Below are positions 37,645 through 46,562 of a DNA stretch of 64,000 bases, one piece after another. The stretch comes from Lutjanus erythropterus (lineage: Eukaryota > Chordata > Actinopteri > Lutjaniformes > Lutjanidae), in assembly GCA_020091685.1 (NCBI GenBank), contig CM034591.1:31083555-31147554 (forward strand). Reading direction: 5' to 3'. Position 1 is the first letter of the stretch; every line of letters begins with the position of its first letter. The notes below the pieces were generated by a model that saw only the letters and a list, made by a program, of their open reading frames with translations, had not been told where the DNA came from and searched no databases. The position numbers and the translations under genes were made by a program.

Positions 37645-38360
37645 AAGATTAAAGGTGCAATACACAACATCCAGTCCAATAGATATCTATAAACGACTAT
37701 TTGCTATGTAAACATATAGTGGAGTAATGCCATCTTGAGTAGATAAGAACATCACAAGCCCTGACCAAATGTTGTCCAAGATTTTCTGTTTATCCGGGAC
37801 AGTTGTGTGTACATGTTCATTCATGTGCATGCTCATGCATGTGCGTGTGTGTGTTGCTTCAACATGGCTGCTTAGTTAGCAACACTAAAATATGTATGTA
37901 AAAACATTTTAGGCCAGATATTGGTGGTCCAGTAACAGAATTTTGACCCATCTTTGATCGACACTGCCTAGTTTGACAGTTTCATCTGAGTTTTGGGAAC
38001 CAGAGCCATAATGGTGGCCACCTATAATCTCATATTACAGCTAAACATTACATTAAAATATGTTTCTAAAAGTATTTCACGTGAGAAATAAGCAATGTAG
38101 TAACATAATCTTGATCCATATTTGATCGGCACTGCTGGTCGGCCAACCAGAGCCAAAATGGTGGCCATCTGGTTACAAAATTTCTTCTATTACAGCTAGA
38201 TGTTACACTAAAACATGTTAAAATTTAGACAAAATAAACCTCATGTAGTAGCATGTTTTTCATCGATATTTGATCAGCACTGCGCAGTTTAACAGTTGAT
38301 CTGAGTGACTTTCTCCCGACTTTCTTGAGTAAACGAAGTGTCCATTTGCTTTGACCTGAG
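37645..38360. repeat. Dispersed repeat with three diverged ~140-bp tandem units
   Basis: Three successive units start near 37883, 38035 and 38175. Each has, in order, 'acactaaaatatg/acattaaaatatg/acactaaaacatg', 'gtaacagaa/gtaacataa/gtagcatgt', and 'tttgatcgacactg/tttgatcggcactg/tttgatcagcactg'. The first two also share 'ccagagccataatggtggccac' and 'ccagagccaaaatggtggccat'. Units one and three share 'agttt-acagttt/gatctgag'. The left end, 'ttaaaggtgcaatacacaac', looks like the terminus of a known teleost repeat. No coding capacity is seen. Confidence 0.7.
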
Positions 38361-38489
38361 ATGCTGTGGTCTACTGGGATCTCTAGAGGAAGTGATTGTC
38401 ATATACATCACTTTTAAAAATGCCTTTAAGTAAGCTTTAGAATTTAATTAGGGACAAGTAGTCCTAATTAAATTCTTATACACTTGGAA

Positions 38490-38620
38490 AAAGCATCCAT
38501 TTCATAAGCATATAATGTTTTCATGTAAAATCTCAAAAGTAATTAGAAACAATAGCTGTCATTAAATGTAGTGGAGAAAATACATATTTGAATCAGGAAT
38601 GTAGTAATGCATAATATGCT
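38490..38620 (+). mobile_element. Degraded right half of the CAGTGGTGG MITE
   Basis: 'ttttcatgtaaaatctcaaa', 'gaaacaatagctgtcattaa', 'atgtagtggagaaaatac' and 'tcaggaatgtagtaatg' align with 40300-40430. The terminus is lost. Confidence 0.55.
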
Positions 38621-40002
38621 ACATTTCCCCAAAAAACACATGCACACACACAGTGTATTGACTCATATAAACATAATCCCTTTCAGTCATCACTGACACC
38701 CTGCCTTCTGCCTGTCCCTCCTTATTTCTATATTATTTGCTGCTCTCTGTACCAACCCAAAATGCTGGTATTTGATGTCCTGGGAATGAGACTTAACAAT
38801 CTACAATCAATCTCTTGATCTCAGACAAATCCTACTGATTCTACCTTTGAGTAAAGTCACTGAATAGTGTACTTTCCACAGCTGAAAACTAAAGCCTTAC
38901 ATTTCTTGTCTCAGACACTGATACTGAACCTAGGTCATGAGACCTGAAGGCACATCTGCAGCATTGAACCATGAACCATCTGCAGCATTCGTTTCAATGT
39001 GTTCCTCCTATCAGACTATTGCAGTACTCGCCTTTTCTGTGCCTCCATCCTCCAGTCCTTTTCTTCGTGGGAAAACGTGTTTTATTTCATTTCTAACTCA
39101 CGCACACTACTGTAATTTAATAAAACTTGACGACTTCATGACATTTCATGAAATTGTGTCTTCAACTTAAATGATTTGTTTTTTGTTTTTTTTTTTATGT
39201 AGGAAGAAAGTCCAACCATCATATTGACTATTAATCATGTTTTTCACTTATCCTCTCTCTGTGTTGGAAGCTAACCAAATGACTTCATTTGAACCATCTC
39301 CAGAGAACTGTGGGTGTGAAGTCATGTCGTTTACTGTATGTCCTACTTTGCAGTGCGATGAACAACAAATCTCAAACTCGGCATTATGCATTTACATAGG
39401 GGCTCTTCTCTTTCACTGTATTTTCTGCCGTCACTGTATGTCTTTTTAAAAATGTTTTATGAACCCTTGTAGATTGGGCCAAATCAATTTAAACCATCCA
39501 CTGCAATACCATTGATTTTCCAGGCTCAGGCAATATTATGTGCAGAGGTTACAGCAGTTTAGCAATAACTCTGTTACTCAGAGGATTTAGATTAGACGAT
39601 GTGTTCCTTCATTCTTGCTCTACAGGGAGGTCGACGACTTGTAAAACAAACAGAATACAGTCAAAGGCAGAACATGATGAAATGTAATGCCTCTGCAACT
39701 ATGCTCAGGGGCAACGGATATGTCGACTTGTCACAAGTCAAAACTGTTTCAGAGACTGTATTTGAAATTGATTGGTGTAAGTTGGCTGACTCAATGTCAC
39801 TTACCTGTCCATCTCTATTTCTGTCTGTGATTTAAAGGTGTACTATTTCACTGATATTGCACTGTTTTTATAACTGAACTCAGTGGGCTTCCATTTAAAA
39901 GAAGACTCATTGGTACCTGACATAAGTTGTGTGTTTTTGTTGATTCTGAGATGATTTATACCATGTTATTCACAGAGGTGGCAAAAGTACACACATTAGA
40001 GC
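38621..40002. other. Non-coding DNA, no gene seen
   Basis: No exon recognised. The plus-strand frame at 39599-39835 follows an acceptor-like 'cattcttgctctacag', but it matches no family I know and has no recognisable donor pairing, so it is not called. Confidence 0.45.
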
Positions 40003-40095
40003 TGCGACAATTAATCGATTATTAAATTAATTGCCAAATGTTTTACAATCAATTAATCGTTTTGAGTCATTTTTCATAAAACAGCCCAAAGTGTC
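40003..40095. mobile_element. End fragment of the GGGCTGCAAC / ATTAATCG MITE
   Basis: 'agagctgcgacaattaatcg' followed by 'attattaaattaattgcc' and 'aatcgttttgagtcattttt' is one end of a common teleost MITE. A fuller copy lies at 60896-61454. The element stops where the TTGACAGTCATTA minisatellite begins. Confidence 0.6.
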
Positions 40096-40105
40096 GGATT
40101 CACTG

Positions 40106-40193
40106 ACTGTCATCAGTAGTTATTAAATGTTATTAACATCATTGACAGTCATTAACAGTTATTAAGTTATCAACTGTCATTGACAGTCATCAA
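40106..40193. repeat. Short minisatellite (GACAGTCATTAACAGTTATT-like)
   Basis: The motifs 'tgtcatcagtagttatta', 'gacagtcattaacagttatt' and 'actgtcattgacagtcatca' are repeated imperfectly, with a basic period near 10-20 bp. The same repeat recurs at 43376-43455, also followed by 'tttcat', so the two tracts share an origin. Confidence 0.7.
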
Positions 40194-40289
40194 TCTTTCA
40201 TTTCATGTTTTTGGCTTTTTGTCTAGTCTTTTCGGTCTCTTTGATGGAACTGCTGACAGCTCACAGACATCTGAAAGGTAACATGAGGA

Positions 40290-40465
40290 GTTACTGGTTT
40301 ATCTGGCATATCACATGTTTTCATGCAAAACCGAGCATCTGAAAAATAACTCGCAACAATAGCTGTCACATAAATGGAGGGGAGAAAAGATTCAATACTT
40401 GTCTCAGGAATGTAGTGAAGTAGAGGTAGAAGTATAAAGAAGCATAAAACAGTACCTCACAGTTA
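40290..40465 (+). mobile_element. Right half of the CAGTGGTGG MITE
   Basis: 'caacaatagctgtcacataa', 'atggaggggagaaaagattc' and 'ctcaggaatgtagtgaagta' followed by 'gaagtataaagaagcat' are typical of the right half of this widespread hAT-type MITE family. The terminal CCACCACTG is missing. Confidence 0.6.
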
Positions 40466-40472
40466 TTAACAC

Positions 40473-40700
40473 CAGTGGTGGACAAAGTACTCAACCCCAG
40501 TACTTGAGTCAAAGTATAGATACTCCTGGCCAAATATTACTCAACTACAAGTGAAAGTTGCTCAGTCAAAATTTTACTTGAGTTAAAGTACTAGAGTACT
40601 TGGTTTTAAAAATACTTAAGTATTCAAAAGTACATGTTTTTAAAAATATTTAAAGTACAAATCACAAAGTACATTTTCTAATATCAATACATGCTGTATT
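40473..40700 (+). mobile_element. Left half of the CAGTGGTGG hAT-type MITE
   Basis: Begins CAGTGGTGGACAAAGTACTC and continues with 'aaccccagtacttgagtcaa' and 'gatactcctggccaaatatt', matching 42070-42140 and 43309-43370. The matching right terminus is not found before the next unit starts. Confidence 0.8.
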
Positions 40701-41015
40701 GTTTTCATGATGCATTTACAGAAGCTTGTAACTCTCTGAAACCATCTAATGATGCACTGACTTGCTTGTAGAACCACTCTGCTACACAAAGCCTATAGAA
40801 ACACCTATAAAAACTTCAGCATAGAAATAAAACAAAAAGGACAGCTATTGTCATTTTCTGATGTAACTGTATTAAAATCACTGCATAAAAGCAGATTGAA
40901 GCTAACTGTAAGGAGTTCTCCAAGTCTGTTAAATAACTGAGATTTCTTTCTGTCTTCAGAGGCAGTATATACATGAATTATTATTTTTTTATTTTTATAT
41001 ATATATGGGTTTTGG
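40701..41015. other. Unannotated linker in the mosaic
   Basis: About 315 bp of AT-rich DNA between a MITE left half and tandem unit 1. It may be the inner part of a longer MITE. No gene is seen. An AT/TTTA patch is at 40979-41006. Confidence 0.5.
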
Positions 41016-41429
41016 CACAGTCGTAGATTTTAAAATTTAAATTTTAGGCCTTTAAATGTCCTAAATATGTAGGTACTTTAGGTACAAGGTCATAAATCAC
41101 AGGGATCCTCAAGACTTTGTGTGTTCTGAGGTCCACAAAATCAGATTTGCACATGTTGACTGATGTAACTGATCAGATTTTTTTCTAAAGTTCCGTGAGA
41201 TCAGTGATGATGTCACAGTTCAGATCATGTGACTTACCATATTTGGTTAGCTGGATTCCTATTGGCTGGCTATAAGCTTCTCCTGTGATGTCATGATGAT
41301 GTCACTGGTCCAGAAGTTTATAAATAGAGGTTGAGAAGATGATATGGACTGAGCTAGTTCTCCAACAGACATGACTGATGTCATCATCTGTGCCCTTCAA
41401 TAACAGGGCTTTTTCTCTTTTCTTTTTTT
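41016..41429 (+). repeat. Tandem promoter-like unit 1
   Basis: First of three head-to-tail copies. It opens 'cacagtcgtagattt' and closes 'ccttcaataacagggctttt'. Compared with units 2 and 3 it lacks about 165 bp between 'ggtcataaat' and 'atcacag'. Otherwise identity by eye is very high over the shared 'cctcaagactttgtgtgttc' to 'catcatctgtgcccttcaat' part. The sequence is not coding. It contains CCAAT-, CRE-like and TATA-like motifs (listed separately). Confidence 0.9.
41261..41327 (+). promoter_or_regulatory. Promoter-like motif cluster, unit 1
   Basis: ATTGG (an inverted CCAAT box) at 41261-41265, two TGATGTCA-type CRE/ATF-like sites at about 41287-41304, and TATAAATAG at 41319-41327. The order and about 55-bp spacing resemble a pol II core promoter. 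No downstream gene or transcript is visible, so function is only suggested. Confidence 0.3.
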
Positions 41430-42069
41430 CACAATCTTAGATTTAAAAATGTAAATTTTAGGCTTTTAAAAGTCTTAAATAGGTAGGTATTTTAGATACA
41501 AGGTCATAAATAACATTCAGTCACATCTTAAAATGATTCACTTGTTGTGGAGGAGAGGTCAGGTCAATATAATTCAGATAGGACTGCCATAAAACCTGTG
41601 GCTTTACGTCACTGATGATGTAAGTCATTGGTTGTCAACCTGGGGTCCAGGCCCACCTTGAGGCGCCAGAAATCACAGAGGATCCTCAAGACTTTGTGTG
41701 TTCTGAGGTCCACAAAATCAGATTTGCACATGTCGACTGATGTAACTGATCTGATTTTTTCTAAAGTTCTATGAGATCAGTGATGATGTCACAGTTCAGA
41801 TCATGTGACTTACCATATTTGGTTAGCTGGATTCCTATTGGCTGGCTGCTAGCTTCTCCTGTGATGTCATGATGATGTCACTGGTCAGAAGTTTATAAAT
41901 AGAGGTTGAGAAGATGATATGGACTGAGCTAGTTCTCCAACAGACATGACTGATGTCATCATCTGTGCCCTTCAATAACAGGGCTTTTTTCTTTTTCACA
42001 ATCTTAGATTTAAAGGCCTAAAATCTAAATTCATAAAAGTTTTAAATACGTAGGTATTTTAGATACAAG
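41430..42069 (+). repeat. Tandem promoter-like unit 2 plus partial head copy
   Basis: The full unit runs 41430-41996 ('cacaatcttagatttaaaaa' to 'aacagggcttttttcttttt'). It includes the segment missing from unit 1 ('ttcacttgttgtggaggaga', 'ttggttgtcaacctggggtc', 'ccaggcccaccttgaggcgc'). It is followed by a second, partial head (41997-42069) whose middle ~20 bp is in inverted orientation, and which ends exactly at the MITE at 42070. Confidence 0.92.
41837..41902 (+). promoter_or_regulatory. Promoter-like motif cluster, unit 2
   Basis: Same arrangement as unit 1: ATTGG at 41837-41841, TGATGTCA sites, and TATAAATAG at 41894-41902. It has been kept with almost no change between copies, which shows recent duplication but not necessarily function. 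Confidence 0.3.
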
Positions 42070-42387
42070 CAGTGGTGGACAAAGTACTCAACCCCAGTAC
42101 TTGAGTCAACATATAGATACTCCTGGTCAAATATTAGTATTCAAAAGTACATGTTTTTAAAATACTTTTTTAAAAACAGCAACAGCTGACTTCAACGATG
42201 TGCTCAGTCAAAAGTAACAACAACCTTCCTAGAAATGTAGTGGAGTCAAAGTACAATATTTGTCATTGAAATGTAGTGGAGTGAAAGTCAGAAGTTTCCC
42301 AAAAACAAATACTCAAGTAAAGTACAGATACTCAAAATGTACTTAAGTACAGTACTCAAGTAAATATACTTACTGTGTCCACCACTG
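42070..42387 (+). mobile_element. Complete CAGTGGTGG hAT-type MITE
   Basis: Starts CAGTGGTGGACAAAGTACTC and ends GTGTCCACCACTG, giving an inverted terminal repeat CAGTGGTGGACA. The flanks GATACAAG (42062-42069) and GCTACAGG (42388-42395) agree at 6 of 8 positions, consistent with a hAT 8-bp duplication. The 318-bp interior has the alternating 'agtactcaagtaaa/tacttaagtac' motifs of this teleost family and no transposase. The same insertion point is present at 43309, so insertion preceded the tandem duplication. Confidence 0.88.
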
Positions 42388-42839
42388 GCTACAGGCCTGC
42401 TTGTTTTCTTTTTTTCACAATCTTAGATTTAAAAATTTAAATTTTAGGCCTTTAAAAGTCTTAAATAGGTAGGTATTTTAGATACAAGGTCATAAAAAGC
42501 GTTCAGTCACATCTTAAAATGATTCACTTGTTGTGGAGGAGAGGTCAGGTCAATATAATTCAGATAGGACTGCCATAAAACCTGTGGCTTTACGTCACTG
42601 ATGATGTAAGTCATTGGTTGTCAACCTGGGGTCCAGGCCCACCTTAGGGCGCCAGAAATCACAGAGGGTCCTCAAGACTTTGTGTGTTCTGAGGTCCACA
42701 AAATCAGATTTGCACATGTTGACTGATGTAACTGATCTGATTTTTCTAAAGTTCTGTTAGATCAGTGATGATGTCACAGTTCAGATCATGTGACTTACTT
42801 GGTTTGTGACAGCATTGATGATGTCACAGCTGGATTCCT

Positions 42840-42906
42840 ATTGGCTGGCTATAAGCTTCTCCTGTGATGTCATGATGATGTCACTGGTCCAGAAGTTTAT
42901 AAATAG
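42840..42906 (+). promoter_or_regulatory. Promoter-like motif cluster, unit 3
   Basis: ATTGG at 42840-42844, TGATGTCA-type sites, and TATAAATAG at 42898-42906. About 27 bp downstream of the TATA-like motif lies the 237-bp GC-rich insert, which occupies the place where a transcript start would be expected. Confidence 0.3.
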
Positions 42907-42932
42907 AGGTTGAGAAGATGATATGGACTGAG

Positions 42933-43169
42933 CCGGAGTCGACCTGGCTCCCTTAGATGGGATGCGTGGCGAGGACCTCCCCCACACATTCAGAGGTGAA
43001 CGAGTTGAGACGACTATGACCCAAAGTCAGCGGGCATAAACCGGCCTTGGGAAAGCTGGACTCAACTTGATTTGTCCCCTCCTCTGTTGCTGTGGGCTGT
43101 AGGACCCCCATGGAGTTACATCCCACCTTCGTAAGCACATGCGTGTGAGCGTGTGCGTGAGACATGCGT
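42933..43169. other. GC-rich insert found only in unit 3
   Basis: Replaces the 6 bp 'ctagtt' that units 1 and 2 have between 'gatatggactgag' and 'ctccaacag'. It is clearly more GC-rich than everything around it and contains CpG sites, for example in 'ggatgcgtggcgaggacctc' and 'ataaaccggccttgggaaag'. An 85-codon minus-strand frame overlaps it but is not recognised. Its origin (retrocopied transcript, transposon fragment or filler DNA) is unknown. Confidence 0.75.
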
Positions 43170-43308
43170 CTCCAACAGTCATGACTGATGTCATCGTCTG
43201 TGCCCTTCAATAACAGGGCTTTTTTTTTTTTTTAGCACAATCTTAGATTTAAAGGCCTAAAATTTAAATGTTTAAAAGTCTTAAATACGTAGGGATTTTA
43301 GATACAAG

Positions 43309-43375
43309 CAGTGGTGGACAAAGTACTTAACCCCAGTATTTGAGTCAAAGTATAGAAACTCCTGGTCACATATTA
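43309..43375 (+). mobile_element. Left end of CAGTGGTGG MITE, interrupted
   Basis: Matches the first ~67 bp of the MITE at 42070 and sits at the same junction (GATACAAG then CAGTGGTGG). Instead of the MITE interior, a minisatellite, an AAT microsatellite, a LINE tail and a T-rich tract follow; MITE right-half sequence resumes at about 44270. Confidence 0.8.
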
Positions 43376-43456
43376 ACACTGACAATCATTAACAGTTATT
43401 GACAGTTATTGATTGTCATTGATAATCATTGACAGTCATCAACACTCTTTCATCTT

Positions 43457-43458
<2 letters not shown>
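43376..43458. repeat. Short minisatellite, second tract
   Basis: 'gacaatcattaacagttatt', 'gacagttattgattgtcatt' and 'gataatcattgacagtcatc' repeat imperfectly; same family as 40106-40193. Confidence 0.75.
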
Positions 43459-43521
<63 letters not shown>

Positions 43522-43526
43522 TAATA
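43459..43526. repeat. (AAT)n microsatellite
   Basis: About 20 AAT units with one GAT interruption near the right end. It abuts a minus-strand LINE tail, so it probably grew from that tail's 3' repeats. Confidence 0.95.
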
Positions 43527-43582
43527 ACTTTTATTTATATAGCACCTTTCATACAACACATGCAACTCAAAGTGTTTTACAG
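43527..43582 (-). mobile_element. LINE 3' tail relic, minus strand
   Basis: 'cttttatttatatagcacct' and 'gcaactcaaagtgttttaca' form, in reverse complement, a Rex1/L2-like LINE end (gcactttga-type core, then aaggtgctatataaataaaa). The coding part is absent. Confidence 0.6.
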
Positions 43583-43589
43583 GTACATT

Positions 43590-44110
43590 GTTTTAATCTT
43601 CCAATGTTGTTTTTGTCTTGTAACACCTTTTACATAATTTTCATCTTGTTGCATTGTTTTTGTGTAGTTATGTTTTTTTATGTTGTCATCTTGTTGTGTC
43701 CTTTTCATCTTATGTTTTTTTTATGTTATGTTATTGTTGTTATTATATTACATCTTTGTTGTTTGTTTTTAAGTCTTATGTCGTCTTTTGTCTTACGTCC
43801 TTTACTTCATCTTCATCTTTTACATTGTTTTCATCTTGTTCCATCTTTTACGTCGTCTTCATTGTGTTGCATTGCTTTTTGTCTTGTTACTTCTTTTACA
43901 TTGTTTTCATCATGTTGCGTCACTTTGTCTTGTTATGTCTTCTACATGATCTTCTTCTTTCCTTTTATCTTGTTGTGACTTACGGCATCTTTTGTCTTTT
44001 TACACCATTTTTATAACATCATTTTCATCTCATGTCATCAGACATGTTTTATGTCATTTTTTTGTCTTGCTTCATCATTTTTGTCTTGTTACATGTTTTC
44101 GTCTTCATGC
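43590..44110. repeat. T-rich cryptic minisatellite tract
   Basis: Variants of 'catcttgttgcattgttttt', 'tgtcttgttacttcttttac' and 'attgttttcatcttgttcca' recur irregularly for about 520 bp with almost no purine-rich interruption. Two overlapping open frames (124 and 120 codons) cover it in different frames, but their F/L/C/V-rich translations follow from the base composition. Not a gene. Confidence 0.8.
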
Positions 44111-44269
44111 CATGTCTGCCATGCATGATGTATATCGCTTGATTGTTTTGTCCCTATCATTTAGGTTGAAATCAGTCTTGACGTTGGGAAGGTGCCGCGC
44201 AATAATGCAAAATAAAAATAACCCATAATTCACCTCAAATGAATTAAAACTAGTTCCGAGCCTCAAAGA

Positions 44270-44425
44270 GGGAATGCTGAGAAAATGCTGTTTTGAAAAT
44301 ATAAGGAGTAGAAAGTATCGATATTTGTGTTAAAATGTAGGAAGTAAAAGATTGTCAAAATAATACTGAAGTAAAGTACAAATACCTTAAAACTCTACAG
44401 TAACCAAGTACCTGTACTTATTAAT
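44270..44425 (+). mobile_element. Right half of the interrupted CAGTGGTGG MITE
   Basis: 'aaggagtagaaagtatcgat', 'atttgtgttaaaatgtagga' and 'actgaagtaaagtacaaata' then 'aagtacctgtact' correspond to the MITE right half (compare 42235-42370). The terminal CCACCACTG is not preserved. Probably the other half of the copy begun at 43309. Confidence 0.6.
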
Positions 44426-46309
44426 ATGGATTTCACAACTCCATTTTCTATCATTGCGTTTGGCCTTGGATGTGGGATTGATTTTAGCAAATCATTGTCT
44501 CTTAGCCACAAATACATGTAAAACAACTGGTGAGAACCTGACTTGAATTCCTTCTTGTTTTCAGGATTTTATTTCATTGTGTCCATCTTTGTCCATCTGT
44601 TTGATGAAACAATTTAATGTGTGTCTGATGAGGATAGTTAGTGTATTGATTTAGCTTTATATCACTTGGCCTTTGTCATGGACTTTAAATTACTGTGAAT
44701 ATACTGTATTTAATAATTCACATGCAAATTGACCCCGGTGGTCAAAGTTCAGACCAGGAAAGCAAATAGAGATTTTGACAAGATCATTAGGAGAAGATTA
44801 TGATGGAGGGAAAAGAACAGAAGTTGTTTTTTTTTTTTCTCCCAACACACTTCAACATCATAAGTTGGTCAAAAATTCTCACTTGGCCTCTGACTGATAT
44901 GTTAATTGATCTTTTACTGACTATGAATACAGGGCAAGATATTCATGAACTGTGCAAAGAATATTTATGAGGCAATAAAAATGTAAAATGACTATTACTG
45001 ACCTCCTATGAATAGTTTGGGACACTCCAGACTGCATAGTCTCTCAATTTGCTACAATTCATAAAATAATACATGGGTTAGTTCTACTGAGCATTTACAA
45101 TTTTTCAACTTTAAAAAGACAGAATAATCCAAATAATTGGGGAAAAAAATCAGAGTACGATGTTATTGTTTAACAATAATGGATGTTTTTTTCTTTATCT
45201 ATGAAAGGTTTCTAAAGCTGGGAACAAAATATGTTGGTTTACAAAGACAGAAAATAAAAATATAATGACTACAGCTGACATCTCTGTGATGAAAGGGCCA
45301 CAGTAGGTAGCTTCATCTGGTATTAAGAGTGTGGCTCTCTATGCTCTGCATATGTGACAACCTCAGCATGCAGATGATCAATATCATGAGTTTGTGAAAC
45401 TTCTTAAGTATCTCACAAACCTGTCATAACTTTTAATTTAATTTGAAAAAGCACTGATCAAAAGAAGATGAGATTCCTGTATGTGCCTAGCACTGTCAAC
45501 ATGTGTTCAATTAATGTACACTGCAAGCTTGTAAATGTTGTATTTTATTGCTTTGTTCTCATTTAATTTTGTTTTACTTTGTTCAGTGTTTCTTGTGTGC
45601 TGCAGAGCTTAAAGTCAAGTGAAGTGATGTTGGCTGACTCAAAACTTTTGGTTCAGAGGAGGATATCTACACTTTGCTGTGGATGCTCTTCATCTTTAGA
45701 ACATGAGTCCTAATGTTTTTATTCACCCAGAGATAATTTATCTTGCTTGCACCATCCTCGGGCCATAATGTACAAATGTACATGAGAAATATCCTAATTT
45801 AATGAGCAGACTGCCATGAAATAAACTAAGCACACTTCCCAGTGGATGGACCCTTTTCCATTTTGGCAACTTTAGAGCTTTGACCTTAATATTTAGTGTA
45901 CCTCTAGTACCTTCCTCAATCCTGAAATGTTAAATTTATAAATAGATAAGATATTAAAATCCCTTTTTCTTTTAATCAAATTCACTGTACGTTCCTGCTC
46001 CCAGGGCGAAAAGCGCTCTGATTTTGATGCCTTTCTCCAAACACCACTCTCCCGACCACTTTTTAGTCCACATTATTGAAGAAGAGCAATATTCTCAGCA
46101 TTCTGTTTGTTAGGTTTTGTTATAACATTGTAAACTTTGCAGCATCTACAAGCAGCTGGTGGGGCTTTTAGTCTCTGAATGAGTTGAATTATTCAGTTAT
46201 TCTTTAGGTTATATGAATACTATAAATACGCACAAACACAAACTTGCATTCGCCCCACAACATGAACCAAATGAAAAGTATATTTGTCCTTTGTGTGTCT
46301 TTTGTTAGT

Positions 46310-46355
46310 GTGTGCATGTGCGTGTGTGTGTGTGTGTGCGTGTGTGTGTGTGTGT
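46310..46355. repeat. (GT)n microsatellite, interrupted
   Basis: GT/GC-interrupted dinucleotide run. Confidence 0.93.
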
Positions 46356-46518
46356 ATAGGTCACACCCCAATGGAACAAACAAATGAATGGAAATTGATC
46401 TGTTTAATGGTCAGGTTTGACAAAACAACAACAAGGGTTTAAGAAAGCTTTAGGCTGCCTAATTGCTCTTTTTCACGACAAGGAAAACAAGGGGGATCAC
46501 ACACAGCATATAACTACT

Positions 46519-46562
46519 CACACACACACACACACACACACTTACACACACACACTCACACA
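46519..46562. repeat. (CA)n microsatellite, interrupted
   Basis: CA run with CTTA and CT interruptions, about 160 bp from a GT tract of opposite strand sense. The two could pair as an inverted repeat. Confidence 0.93.

Larger units (their letters stand above)
42416..43308 (+). repeat. Tandem promoter-like unit 3 plus partial head copy
   Basis: Third copy (42416-43235) and its partial head (43236-43308), the latter again joined directly to a MITE left end. It differs from units 1 and 2 by a 237-bp GC-rich insert at 42933 and by a local change at about 42799-42830 that brings in another 'gatgatgtcacag'. Together with unit 2 it shows a higher-order period of 986 bp (41430 to 42416). Confidence 0.92.

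Noticed and set aside
39618-39835. Possible exon after an acceptor-like pyrimidine tract
   Set aside because: The translation is not recognised, no donor site or neighbouring exon supports it, and such acceptor-like tracts are frequent here by chance.
43604-44016. Two overlapping frames of 124 and 120 codons resembling membrane proteins
   Set aside because: The hydrophobic F/L/C-rich translation follows from the T-rich cryptic minisatellite; both frames are open at once for the same reason.
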